Notes under the pieces: model-generated | Database searches by the model: none | Told to the model about the DNA's origin: nothing | What the model saw: the letters and a program-made list of their open reading frames with translations, nothing else | DNA from: Paenibacillus thermotolerans | GTDB taxonomy: Bacteria; Bacillota; Bacilli; Paenibacillales; YIM-B00363 | Reading direction: 5' to 3' | NCBI RefSeq assembly: GCF_028745515.1 | Contig: NZ_JAQZSG010000002.1 | Coordinates: 1 to 64,000 of the forward strand | Length of the DNA: 64,000 nucleotides | Program-made: the position numbers and the translations under genes | In this document: positions 57,001 through 63,997 of the stretch, one piece after another | Layout of the letters: every line of letters begins with the position of its first letter | How positions within the stretch are numbered: position 1 is the stretch's first letter

Positions 57001-57200
57001 GCGCTTTTAAACTAAAGCTGAAGGAAGCCAACTTCGACAACTGGGCTCAAATTTTCGAAGACGTGAAGACGGGCAAAACGGTCGGAGGCAATTTCATAAC
57101 GTTCAAAGACGGCTTTAAAGCCGGTGCGGCTTATTACTTCAAACAAGCGGAGAAAGCGAAGCCGCCGAAAAAATCCGATTCGAAGGACAAAGCGAAATAG
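51039..57200 (+). CDS. Giant membrane-anchored protein with two VWA domains
   Basis: 2053 aa. A basic start and one hydrophobic helix (residues ~17-37) anchor it with the bulk outside the cell. After ~440 residues of beta-rich sequence come two VWA domains: the first (~478-655) with complete MIDAS residues DSSGS, Thr in GATALYD and Asp in FSDGADSN; the second (~668-860) with DVSGS, GGTN and LTDAALD. Further beta-rich modules and a region at about 1440-1560 (GWGTEGDLAYLAGGLLAKLGYSPSLRMV) follow. That region resembles a transglutaminase-like core without its Cys. A poly-Gly hinge lies near 1587-1595 and the C terminus is Lys-rich. Metal-dependent adhesion or assembly is likely; no known family fits the whole length. 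Confidence 0.85.
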   Translation: MKKLMPMIRRLPAKPYAKIALIVLFVGVMAGGTIALFNHNRQQPALATNRENIGQDSAGRLSGNTAQTDELPKPQRKAYPIGEWSIAIPYINPFGSQTTYKSVDYQFNVSTNFTYVNKDNIETARTTGGEAWQLHVDWQEETVHPYDDLALYMSELGGETYLAGQDERVVHVKDQEGNDWWGYTARNGKGYILTVYKEFRLQHGKTVTFKTSDFKERSIYFMTNNEGHKYQSIQATLAEGEVQLVGQNAFTQGHYKRYINYTRTMYAYKSKNYALNDIPMDTTVPILWRITWNTRSDPKEITFSLDEGDPIAPVRDGERLGALKVKGGTLGRIKVEMDPNVRLDHPELNLKADMTPEGDTLFWLPSGYWNVKFMPEDGKSEASDLTTRLVPVSAGEMTELEIKPLVNSSYIKRAVGDSGGSETQLELLNAAEQGEQAKLSFMLLDSRNPKFTPTISNTEITEGGQPAKILKIERLQTPPSVVLALDSSGSMGKSMGSALASARAFIQGLPDHTSIRLIDFDTEPKLIEGTSKSDVLKNMGGIKANGATALYDSIVQGLELLKDAQRPTLVVFSDGADSNANDTGPGSKAGKQQVMKAVKDSGIPVYTIGFGAGHDSTTLTDLAGMSEGTYYSADDEQALNHVFSAINNRLGNRFEVTYERPKEQAPSDVPVISLTMDVSGSMDVDPSTGHGDFRLDKVKRLFHEFIKQIPDNSLVQLTSFSDKINVDQVMTNRKPELLQALGSLKAAGGTNILRSAELTFQSMEKIPSDKRVIVYLTDAALDVREENKEYFAELLNGIRDEGILVLWVGLGTEDSEAAFQWAAEQSGGKYVISEDPEVLAKAFRDVLDTVRQKPAERVALSLAIKNDAGGEDVREYSINELVDFPALKNSGDKVALQTLSYETGTKIAQYESETAALLYGSDIPSQDVQIYSRLPVHATGKNKAMEWSANEIFFLKRLKGIEAPYGKSYMAVDMEIKNIHADGASYLIPDFAAHFFVTMNNAGSYPASTATWLAETPLSPPGENSIFTKPDETRGGVLVFLVPDEDTKQVSVNFYDTVNGHITLPLVGTPKREDVPLASLPTTATGKLSDTFSMTLKASSDLAQIEKVEFKPKTSVFKVVEAELNSKVQAHLEVNPQERFYLRIKTGAGPFMVPVNTTTALLPYGFLRPVTMGPGSSNKVRFAFQIPNVLKDSPMELYADLFGGGMVLPVKEGEASAGGGGDGFVYEGDGMTLTVNALAKVQSLESRSGSFVIADVTIADTKDGTGVSGFAHSFTLVPDGDVSPEEGPKELGPDPATEDLLLGIDNDWAVFDGTSRRGLLVFAIPTKLADRTWTLQSSQFGTLKLPVSSEAYKEKGLLVNEVSPQVDDDFNTELAVALSKAISRHKAVTEVSALADAVQKVKLDAGNGEYAPAPMPTIQGLLQLDSVKTTDQFHSTMNGLGWLPSSDPYWRYRNSPEAVLTQGWGTEGDLAYLAGGLLAKLGYSPSLRMVNVTDRGRESLREMVGLDKAEVKQLPAWAYTDEEGNAKLFVVPFMKDLSELSGLVYFPAGQEGRAMTPVESRISVYFKAVPLVNRNVTEVTSDITDALGGGGGGGEPAPENIRVLDTKLTLDQLGTAAVDVRAAGAGGLYTAVLENQTIQIPGNSSVDSGKYKIVGIRVEVQLPGSKAVHETALNEGEEIADVFHTLAINLPDLTPEATEALQKAADREYRSISKPNDHSALVWYTRSILYRFIANQSLYESQLADELGVTAGRTDKERVIAVTVRKKDAYSPLRTSIDLAQTANELHRGAEEATHAFRIMSGLFASRLEGAVLPGDKADIVDLWMESPDNTNVFLTLPSSRKDDLKYMEEQGIPAFVTERVRGSSKAIIIPTKPTTMGGEERWAWLEIDPATYETIAVMDTGERGGFAEYLMALEPLTPIGEDYQTFMAGSFIGVSTSVWSVSSFSLMLSDYDKIIEAAKKFTYGLGMVLDGMMNDKDLYGKGEVELGAFKLKLKEANFDNWAQIFEDVKTGKTVGGNFITFKDGFKAGAAYYFKQAEKAKPPKKSDSKDKAK

Positions 57201-57208
57201 ACAAACTG

Positions 57209-57240
57209 CGGCACGGGCCTCACCGGTTCGTGCCGTATTT
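57209..57240 (+). terminator. Terminator after the VWA giant
   Basis: CGGCACG (57209-57215) pairs with CGTGCCG (57229-57235), followed by TATTTC. Confidence 0.7.
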
Positions 57241-57404
57241 CATTGTTCGGGCATTAATTTGTTGAAATAACATCTATAGTTCATTCGGTTATGAAAAGAC
57301 AGCGAATAGACATGAAAGGGTTTACATATCCCTGCTTGAATACTGCTTATGCTTCATGCGGTTTATGCTTTTTTACTCTAATCTTTAAGGGGGAAAAGTA
57401 TCGA

Positions 57405-57587
57405 ATGGGGAAGAAGTGCAAGGTTTACGTATCCCTGCTTTTAACGGCGGCGTTGCTCATTCCGCAGGCCGGAGTCGCTCCAACCGCTCAAGCCGCCGCT
57501 GTCGGGGTTACGGTAGTCGCCAACGATTTTGACACGGGGACGGACGGTTGGTTTAAAAGAGGCTCCGAAACGGTAAACATATTATGA
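57405..57587 (+). pseudogene. Truncated secreted-protein gene (signal peptide plus start of a carbohydrate-binding module)
   Basis: 60 codons from ATG 57405 (GGGGGAAAA site). A Sec signal peptide (KKCKVYVSLLLTAALLIPQAG...TAQAAA) is followed by VTVVANDFDTGTDGWFKRGSETVNIL. That mature start is typical of the CBM that opens many Paenibacillus xylanases and other secreted glycosidases, yet the frame ends after it and a terminator follows at once. The rest of the enzyme is missing. Either a deletion fused the 5' end to a terminator or a very short secreted peptide is made. Confidence 0.65.
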
Positions 57588-57615
57588 GGCTGCCGAACCG
57601 GCAGCCATATTTTTT
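57588..57615 (+). terminator. Terminator abutting the truncated gene
   Basis: GGCTGCCG (57588-57595) pairs perfectly with CGGCAGCC (57599-57606) around AAC, followed by a T-run. It begins directly after the stop codon. Confidence 0.85.
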
Positions 57616-57654
57616 GGCGGGCGGTCCGTGCGCAATCGTTGAGGTGGAACCCCT

Positions 57655-57855
57655 GCGGCGCTAACGGACGCCACGGACGTTATATCGCCGTTTTGCCCGC
57701 CTCCAAACAGCTAACGGACATCACAGACGCTAAACCCCGATTTTTGGCGTCAAGCCCTGCTTTTTCGAGGCAATAACTGCGGTGGTGTCCGTTACAACTG
57801 TAAACTCCGTTCAAAACGCCGAATAGCTGCATCCCTGTCCGTTAGAGAAGACCCG
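57655..57855. repeat. Degenerate intergenic repeats with AACGGAC cores
   Basis: Within 330 bp without a gene, GCTAACGGACGCCACGGACG (57660-57679) and GCTAACGGACATCACAGACG (57710-57729) are direct repeats 50 bp apart. Inverted versions occur at about 57784 (GTGTCCGTTA) and 57835 (CTGTCCGTTAG). They look like a short dispersed non-coding repeat family. The rest of 57616-57918 holds nothing else I can name. Confidence 0.55.
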
Positions 57856-57918
57856 CCGACCGGCCATCCGAATTTGATAGGTACGATACCTGAGATGCCG
57901 GTGACACCCCCTCTACAT

Positions 57919-58830
57919 TTACTGGATTAAGCCGATCGATTTCAGGAACTGTTCGGCAACCTCTTTCTCCGGGCGGTGCTTTACATCCACTTCATAGTTT
58001 AATTGCTGCATCTTCTCGTCGTCGATTTGGCCGGCCAATTGATTCAGCACGCCTTCCAGCTCCGGATGCCGATCCAATACCGCTTGCCGGACGATCGGGG
58101 CCGCTTCATAAGTAGGGAAGAACCGCTTGGAATCCTCAAGCACGACCAGATCGTATTTGATAAGATTCGCATCCGTAGAGAACACGTTGATCACTTGAAC
58201 ATTTCCTTTATCCAGCGCTTCGTATTTCAACCCGACATTGATCTCCGTTTTATTTTTGAAGGACAAGCCGTACGCTTTGGCGAACGCGTCATATCCGTCA
58301 GGGCGGTTGAAAAATTCCGGTTCCGCCCCAAAGATCAGATCGGGGGACACGGCGGCCAAATCCTCGATCGTCTTCAATCGATGTTTCTCGGCAAAAGCTC
58401 TCGGTACGGCGATGGCATAAGTGTTATTGAACCCAAGAGGCTTCAGCCAAGCGACGGAGAACTTCTCGGCATACTCCTCCTTGACCGTATTATAAGTAAA
58501 TTGCGGGTCCGTGCTGGAAGGCCGCTTGAGTATATCGACCAAGCCCGTCCCTGTATACTCGGTGTACATGTCGATATCATTCGTTGTCAAAGCGTTCCAT
58601 GGGATCATCGTCCCTCCGAGGTTCGCTTTATGCTCGACCGGCACACCCAGCTTCACCTCGATCAGCTTCGCCATCATTTCACCGATCAAAATGTTTTCCG
58701 TAAAGCTTTTGGAGCCGATATGGATCGTTTCGCTGCCTGTGCTTACTTTACTGCTGCTGCAACCGGATAAGAAACAAACGGAGCCTACTAGAAAAATGAT
58801 TGTGAATTTGAGCATGGCTATACGGACCAT
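57919..58830 (-). CDS. Glycine betaine/choline-type substrate-binding lipoprotein (OpuCC-like)
   Basis: 303 aa from the ATG at 58830 (GGGAGAG site); a longer open frame runs back into the preceding gene but is a shadow. Lipobox FLSGC gives Cys24. The binding domain starts IHIGSKSFTENILIGEMMAKLIE, with DIDMYTEYTGTGLVDIL and FGAEPEFFNRPDG, the blocks of OpuAC/OpuCC quaternary-amine binding proteins. It is the last gene of an ATPase-permease-permease-binding protein operon and likely imports an osmoprotectant. Confidence 0.92.
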   Translation of the reverse strand: MVRIAMLKFTIIFLVGSVCFLSGCSSSKVSTGSETIHIGSKSFTENILIGEMMAKLIEVKLGVPVEHKANLGGTMIPWNALTTNDIDMYTEYTGTGLVDILKRPSSTDPQFTYNTVKEEYAEKFSVAWLKPLGFNNTYAIAVPRAFAEKHRLKTIEDLAAVSPDLIFGAEPEFFNRPDGYDAFAKAYGLSFKNKTEINVGLKYEALDKGNVQVINVFSTDANLIKYDLVVLEDSKRFFPTYEAAPIVRQAVLDRHPELEGVLNQLAGQIDDEKMQQLNYEVDVKHRPEKEVAEQFLKSIGLIQ

Positions 58831-58853
58831 CGTGTTCTCTCCCGTCCTATTCA

Positions 58854-59459
58854 TTATTGTTTTTGATTTGTCCTGAAGCGGGATGCCGCTCCCCGGATTG
58901 CGATTTCGGACACGATAACGAGGCCGCAAACCGCCGCCGCTCCCATTAGGACGGAACCCGTGTTCATCGTCTGCAACCCCCGGTAAATCGTTCGCCCTAA
59001 TCCGTCTGCACCGACGAAAACTCCGATCGCGGCGATGCCGATGGAGGTGACAAGCGCTATACGGACGCCTGTCAGTATGGCGGTGAATGCGAGGGGGAAT
59101 TCGACCTTGGCGAATAGCTGCCAGCGCGTCATTCCCATCCCGCGGCCAATGTTGAGGTATACGGGATCGATCTGGCGGAACGCCAGCAGCGTATTTTGCA
59201 GAATCGGCAGAATGGCGTACAAAGCCAACGCTGCGACAAGCGTGGCGTTGCCCAAGCCGAATACGAGCAATAGCAAGGCAAGCATCGCAAGGTGGGGGAT
59301 CGTCTGTATGACTTCCGTAACGGATAACAAAGCGGCGGCCGTCCTTCTGTAGCGATATGCCGCCAAACCGAGCAGTAAACCGATCGATCCGCCCAGTAGA
59401 GTGCCCAGCAAGGAAAGGAATAGATGGTAAAAGGCGGACAGCCACAGCTCGGCGTTCAT
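58854..59459 (-). CDS. Osmoprotectant ABC transporter permease (OpuC type)
   Basis: 201 aa with five or six transmembrane segments and the EAA-like loop IGRGMGMTRWQLFAKVEFPLAFTAILTGVRIA. GADGLGRTIYRGL is conserved in this family. It overlaps the preceding permease by four bases (ATGA), as expected for equimolar permease subunits. Confidence 0.92.
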   Translation of the reverse strand: MNAELWLSAFYHLFLSLLGTLLGGSIGLLLGLAAYRYRRTAAALLSVTEVIQTIPHLAMLALLLLVFGLGNATLVAALALYAILPILQNTLLAFRQIDPVYLNIGRGMGMTRWQLFAKVEFPLAFTAILTGVRIALVTSIGIAAIGVFVGADGLGRTIYRGLQTMNTGSVLMGAAAVCGLVIVSEIAIRGAASRFRTNQKQ

Positions 59460-60109
59460 CGGTTTAACGCCTCCCGTCTTTTGTAGCGCGGGGTTGTCCG
59501 CCGCTGCAGCAGCCCTAGCAGCCAGCCGATCATAATGGCCAATATTGCTGTCGGAAGAGCGCCGGCCAGGATGAGATCGGGATTATAGTTATCGATGCCG
59601 GAGAAGATCAGTTTGCCGAGTCCCCCCGCGCCGATCAAGGCCGCCACAGTCGCCCAGCTGACGGTATAGACGGCGGACAGCCGAACGCCTCCGACAATGG
59701 CGGGCAAAGCGAGAGGGAACCGCACCTTGACGTAGCGCTGCCGTTCCGTCATCCCCATTGCCTCAGCGTATTTCAGCAAAGCCGGGTCGATATGTTTCAT
59801 TGCCGTATAGGTGTTGTTCAATATCGGAAACAAGGCGTACAGCCAAAGAACATAAAAGGCGGGCGCAAACCCGATTCCGATCAGGGGCAAAGCGAGCGCG
59901 AACAGCGCCAAGCTTGGAATCGTCTGGGTGACGGACGCAACGAGTATCACTTTATCCCCCCATCCGGGCTTTCGCGCCAGCAGCAATCCGAGCGGAATCG
60001 CTGCCGCGCAGCCGGCCAGCAGCGCGCTGAATGTGAGCAAAAGGTGCTCCCAAAGGGCGGCGGCGATCTGATCCGCATAAAGCTGCCATATCACTTGCGG
60101 AGTATTCAT
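59456..60109 (-). CDS. Osmoprotectant ABC transporter permease (OpuC type)
   Basis: 217 aa with about six hydrophobic segments; EAA loop YAEAMGMTERQRYVKVRFPLALPAIVGGVRLS and GAGGLGKLIFSGIDNYN. It is similar in layout to the next permease and overlaps both the ATPase gene and that permease by four bases. Confidence 0.92.
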   Translation of the reverse strand: MNTPQVIWQLYADQIAAALWEHLLLTFSALLAGCAAAIPLGLLLARKPGWGDKVILVASVTQTIPSLALFALALPLIGIGFAPAFYVLWLYALFPILNNTYTAMKHIDPALLKYAEAMGMTERQRYVKVRFPLALPAIVGGVRLSAVYTVSWATVAALIGAGGLGKLIFSGIDNYNPDLILAGALPTAILAIMIGWLLGLLQRRTTPRYKRREALNR

Positions 60110-61206
60110 CGTTCCTCTCCCCAGAGCGAATGCGCCATCGTATCCAATACCGCTTGCCGGGTTACGACCCCGAGGAAATGGCGGGTTTCATCATCAACAA
60201 GGGGGAGAAAATTTTTCTCGGATCGGATGAAACATTCGTACGCCTGTTGTAACGTTTCAGTGACTGGAAGTGCTTCGGAATGGAAAGGCTCCGTTTCGAG
60301 CGAATGAGGCTGCTCGGCTGCCGCAATCAGCTGCTGTTCGAGAGAGATGAGTATGCAGCACGGCTCGTCGCCGAGCTGAAGCAGCTGCCGGCGGTCCGGC
60401 CATTGCCTCCGGACGGCAAATTCCGTTCGGGGAATCATGATGCGGCGAAGGCCAGGAAGCATCGGACGGCGCCTGCTTGCTTGTTCCCCCACGAATGACT
60501 CGACAAATTCGTTCGCGGGCTGCCGCCGGAGCCGCTCGGGCGTATCCAGCTGCACGAGTTCGCCTTCGTTGAAAATTCCGATCCGATCGCCGATATGAAA
60601 CGCTTCGTCCATGTCGTGCGTTACAAACAGGATCGTCTTCCGGTATGACTTCTGAAGCTTCTTCAATTCGTTCTGCAACGACCTGCGGTCGATCGGATCG
60701 AGCGCTGCGAAAGGCTCGTCCATTAAAATAAGCGGAGGGTCGGCGGCTAACGCTCTGAGCACGCCGACTCTTTGCTGCTGTCCGCCCGAAAGCTGGAACG
60801 GCAGCTTGCCGGCGAACGTATCCGCATCCATGCCGACCATCTCCAGCAGCTCCCGGATTCGCGCTTTCACCCGGGTTTTGTCCCACCCGAGCAATCGGGG
60901 AACGAGCCCGATGTTATCGGATACGGTCATATGGGGGAACAGCCCGGTTTCTTGAATGGCATAGCCGATATTTCTGCGCAATCGGACGGGATCGAACGAA
61001 CGGATATCTTTGCCGTCCAAGGCAATGCTGCCTTCCGTCGGCTCCGCCATTCGGTTGATCATTTGCAGAATCGTCGTTTTGCCGCAGCCGCTCGGGCCGA
61101 TCAGGACAACCAATTCTCCTGCTGGGATTTCCATGCACAGGTTTCTTACAGCGGGAGAGGGGCTGCCCGGGTACTGTTTGCTTACATTGCGCAACGAAAC
61201 TATCAA
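60106..61206 (-). CDS. Osmoprotectant ABC transporter ATPase with CBS domain (OpuCA-like)
   Basis: 366 aa. Walker A GPSGCGKTT, signature LSGGQQQRVGV, Walker B PLILMDEPFAALD and switch His in VTHDMDEAF are intact. The C-terminal ~120 residues contain a CBS-type region (FLPLVDDETRHFLGVVTRQAVLD); in OpuA/OpuC ATPases this part senses ionic strength. TTG start at 61206; its GGCGGTGA site overlaps the stop of the upstream acyltransferase-like gene, so the genes are coupled. Confidence 0.94.
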   Translation of the reverse strand: MIVSLRNVSKQYPGSPSPAVRNLCMEIPAGELVVLIGPSGCGKTTILQMINRMAEPTEGSIALDGKDIRSFDPVRLRRNIGYAIQETGLFPHMTVSDNIGLVPRLLGWDKTRVKARIRELLEMVGMDADTFAGKLPFQLSGGQQQRVGVLRALAADPPLILMDEPFAALDPIDRRSLQNELKKLQKSYRKTILFVTHDMDEAFHIGDRIGIFNEGELVQLDTPERLRRQPANEFVESFVGEQASRRRPMLPGLRRIMIPRTEFAVRRQWPDRRQLLQLGDEPCCILISLEQQLIAAAEQPHSLETEPFHSEALPVTETLQQAYECFIRSEKNFLPLVDDETRHFLGVVTRQAVLDTMAHSLWGEER

Positions 61207-61213
61207 TCTATAT

Positions 61214-62392
61214 TCACCGCCTATGCTGCTGATTCAGCCCGACAAACAAGTACCAATAAAATTCGAGCCATTGCTCCAGAGGCGTACGGCCCTCCAGCCG
61301 CTCTCCCGCCTCCACCTTCTGCAGCAGCAGCTTCATGCCGGGGGTAAGGTTGGCTTCCGGCACGGATGTAAGCGCTTGGTATACTACCGCCTGATTGGGG
61401 TCGATGCCCTGCAGCTTAGCCCACCGATCCACTTCGGCTTGAAAGAGGTAATTGGGCTCATTCGGCTCCTCCAGCATATAGTCCGGTCCGACGGCCTCGA
61501 TCGTACGAAGTATCGTTTCCTTCTGTTCGTTTCGCTTCAGCTCCCGGAGCTCGGAGGGGTACATCGGATCGCCGAAATAAATATCTTGCTTGGCATAGCG
61601 ATAAGGGAAGTCGCAGTACACTTCACCCGGATCCTCGGACGGCAATCCGCCGGCGAACCGAATCGGAATAATCGGTACTCCGCGGGTCATCGCCAAATCC
61701 AGCACCGGCGTAGTAAGCGTCTGCAAGGGAAATCTGCAATGAGGTCTGCGCGTGCCTTCCACGTGAATCAAGATCGAACGGCGTTCTTGTTCCGCGACCG
61801 ACAGCAGCTGCTCCAACAACCCCCGAAGCAGCCTCGGTTGGCTCTGATCAAAAAATATGAGAGGGAATACGTTGCTATTGCTGCCTGGGAACGCCCGTGT
61901 ATGCTTGAGGAAAAGTCCCAATAGCGAATAAAGATGCTGATTTGCAGCGATGCCGATTAAGGACGTTTCGCTTAGCGCGTATAACACTTGGTAGAAAAAC
62001 AACGATTCGGCAGCTGTCTGATGATTGGCAAAAAAGGTGACCGGCTCTTTCAAAAGCTCCTTCAAGCTGTCGGGGGATTGTACATAGACTCTTCCGACGA
62101 AAGTGCGCAGCATCCCTTCCAATATGTCCGCGGGACACCAATCCGTTACGTTCACTTCTTTCTGCTGCTTCTGCCGAATAATGTCGTAGAAGCTTTCATC
62201 CGTGCTTTCCGTAATGGTAAATCCGGCGCCGGCCTCATCGGAGCTCTCCGAATGCAGCTCGATATGGAATTGCGTAAAAGGCAAGCGATCCGCGCGCGCT
62301 CCGTCCAGCTTGTCGTTCATGCGGAATTCATCCGGCGATAAATGCGTCATTCGTGCCAGCTGCTCACGAATGGGACGGATCATTTCATGCAT
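61214..62392 (-). CDS. PlsC-like acyltransferase family protein
   Basis: 392 aa from ATG 62392 (GGGGGAG 9 bp upstream; ATG 62425 also in frame). The middle region has TFFANHQTAAESLFF, aligned with acyltransferase motif I NHxxxxD, and ILIHVEGTRRPHCR, aligned with motif III EGTR; IPIRFAGG matches motif IV. In motif I the catalytic Asp position is Glu (H-x4-E), a departure that may change or abolish activity. The N- and C-terminal regions are unrecognised. It precedes the OpuC-like ATPase with coupled translation, an unusual partner for an osmolyte transporter. Confidence 0.7.
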   Translation of the reverse strand: MHEMIRPIREQLARMTHLSPDEFRMNDKLDGARADRLPFTQFHIELHSESSDEAGAGFTITESTDESFYDIIRQKQQKEVNVTDWCPADILEGMLRTFVGRVYVQSPDSLKELLKEPVTFFANHQTAAESLFFYQVLYALSETSLIGIAANQHLYSLLGLFLKHTRAFPGSNSNVFPLIFFDQSQPRLLRGLLEQLLSVAEQERRSILIHVEGTRRPHCRFPLQTLTTPVLDLAMTRGVPIIPIRFAGGLPSEDPGEVYCDFPYRYAKQDIYFGDPMYPSELRELKRNEQKETILRTIEAVGPDYMLEEPNEPNYLFQAEVDRWAKLQGIDPNQAVVYQALTSVPEANLTPGMKLLLQKVEAGERLEGRTPLEQWLEFYWYLFVGLNQQHRR

Positions 62393-62425
62393 ATGCAGCA
62401 ACTCCCCCATGTGATGTGACCCCAT

Positions 62426-62593
62426 ATTTTACTAGATAACGATTTTCTACAAAAAATTACAAATTTACGTTACGATTATAGCATCCACGCGGTGCATGGG
62501 AAACATTTTCATTACTTTCAATTGTATGCCTTTATCCCCATATAATATAATGAGGTCGCTTTCATTTCATAGAACCGTAGGCGGTGATGTACG
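62426..62593 (+). promoter_or_regulatory. Divergent control region with a TATAAT box
   Basis: Between the acyltransferase-like gene and the cNMP-binding gene. A perfect TATAAT lies at 62541-62546, 48 bp before the plus-strand start, but its -35 is poor (TTTCAA at 62516-62521, 19-bp spacer). Confidence 0.35.
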
Positions 62594-63730
62594 ATGGATC
62601 ATTTGTTGGATCGCAAAGCTTTTCGGTTGTTTCTGGAATTGCCGGATACGAATACATCATCGCCGACAGAGGAGCAAGCGGCATTTCTGCATAGTCTCGA
62701 CAAGCTGGAGTACGGAAAGAACGAACGTGTCATTTCGGAAGGTGATCAAGGCGAAGCGCTGTATATTTTGGATAAGGGAACGGTAAAAGTAGTCAAAGAA
62801 AGCGAAGGCGGAAAAACAATCGGCGAGCTGCATGAAGGGGATTTTTTCGGAGAGCTGTCCTTATTTACCGGCAAGCCGCGGGCCGCCAGCATCGTCGCGC
62901 AGGAGGACGTAACCGTATATCGGTTGACCAAAGACCGCTTTCATTCCTTGATCCGGACGTATCCGAATATGAGCGGGACGTTCCTTCGCAAGCTGTACGA
63001 CCGTCTTACCGAATCGTATGAGGAGCTGGAGACGGCAAACAAAGAGCTCACTCGCTCCAATCAATTGAGGAAGGAGCTCGGTTCGATTTTTACTTGGGTC
63101 GTGCTGGCGATCGGGCTGTATACGTTCGTACTGGGCTTGTTCAATTCTTCCATCTTCTCGAGCGCTTCGAACGGCACCCAATTTGTATTAAACCTGGTGC
63201 TGGAGCTGTTCACCTTGTTTCTTATTATTCGCATCGTCGTGGGCAGCTCGCTGCCTTTATCGTCCTTCGGATTAACGTTGAAGCAGTGGAAGCCTGCCAT
63301 AAAGCAATCTCTGGTCATTTCCGCGATCGCGGTCATCGTTTTGACGTTCATCAAGTATTTGGCGGTCATCTTTGAGTGGCCATTCCTGCCGCATGAAACC
63401 GTTGTAGACATGTCTCAGTTTAATTGGCGCTATATAACGTACCTGGTCGAAGTGCCGCTTCAGGAATTTATCGGACGCGGGGTATTGCAAGGCTCGATCC
63501 GGCGATTGCTGGACGGCCGGTATGCGACCCTATGTGCGATTGTCGTTTCGTCTTTGCTGTTCGGGGCGCTTCATCTGCACGTTTCCGTGAATCTTGGAAT
63601 CGCATCGCTGGTCATGGGCATTTTGTGGGGATGGATGTACTCGAAATACCCCAATTTGATCGGTGTGAGCATATGTCATTTCATTATTGGAAATTATTCG
63701 GGGCTGTTGGGGTTTTGGACGATATTGTAA
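62594..63730 (+). CDS. Cyclic-nucleotide-binding domain fused to a CPBP-type membrane protease-like domain
   Basis: 378 aa. Residues ~20-130 are a cNMP-binding (Crp-like) sensor: ISEGDQGEALYILDKGTVKVV and GDFFGELSLFTGKPRAASIVA. A coiled-coil linker follows (~135-160), then about seven transmembrane segments. The end has EVPLQEFIGRGVLQGSIRR, FGALHLHVSV and CHFIIGNYSG, the three motifs of CPBP (CAAX-type) intramembrane proteases, though the usual Glu-Glu is Gln-Glu here. A regulated membrane protease or a non-catalytic relative is possible. GGCGGTGATGTACG precedes the ATG. Confidence 0.8.
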   Translation: MDHLLDRKAFRLFLELPDTNTSSPTEEQAAFLHSLDKLEYGKNERVISEGDQGEALYILDKGTVKVVKESEGGKTIGELHEGDFFGELSLFTGKPRAASIVAQEDVTVYRLTKDRFHSLIRTYPNMSGTFLRKLYDRLTESYEELETANKELTRSNQLRKELGSIFTWVVLAIGLYTFVLGLFNSSIFSSASNGTQFVLNLVLELFTLFLIIRIVVGSSLPLSSFGLTLKQWKPAIKQSLVISAIAVIVLTFIKYLAVIFEWPFLPHETVVDMSQFNWRYITYLVEVPLQEFIGRGVLQGSIRRLLDGRYATLCAIVVSSLLFGALHLHVSVNLGIASLVMGILWGWMYSKYPNLIGVSICHFIIGNYSGLLGFWTIL

Positions 63731-63782
63731 AATTGTCCGTCCTTGGCTGAAGAATATCCAAAGGGGTTACTTGAACGACAAG

Positions 63783-63815
63783 GAAGCAGCCTTCCGAAGG
63801 CCGCTTCTTTGTTTG
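63783..63815. terminator. Terminator between convergent genes
   Basis: GAAGC-GCCTT (63783-63793) pairs with AAGGC-GCTTC (63797-63807), followed by TTTGTTT. It ends the cNMP/CPBP gene and lies just past the DUF1059-like stop. Confidence 0.75.
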
Positions 63816-63823
63816 CTATAGAT

Positions 63824-63997
63824 TTAAGCGCTTAGCTGCTCGTCTTTGCTCTTCAACCATTGCTCAAGCATCTCGATCGACATGGCCTTCAACATATCCG
63901 CGTGATCGTGGATAGCATGATGCCACATTTCGGCTTCCACTTTATATTTATTATCGTCGGTTACGGAAAATCCGCAATTGCAAGAAAGTGTCTTCAT
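63824..63997 (-). CDS. Small DUF1059-like protein
   Basis: 57 aa, MKTLSCNCGFSVTDDNKYKVEAEMWHHAIHDHADMLKAMSIEMLEQW..., with the N-terminal Met-Lys-Thr-Leu-x-Cys start and central His cluster of the small DUF1059 family. The start codon is three bases inside the right edge, so the ribosome binding site is outside the window. Function unknown. Confidence 0.7.
   Translation of the reverse strand: MKTLSCNCGFSVTDDNKYKVEAEMWHHAIHDHADMLKAMSIEMLEQWLKSKDEQLSA

Noticed and set aside
58854-59445. N-terminal extension of the OpuCC-like gene back into the permease gene
   Set aside because: The extension is out-of-frame read-through of the permease; the lipoprotein signal begins at 58830 with its own ribosome binding site.
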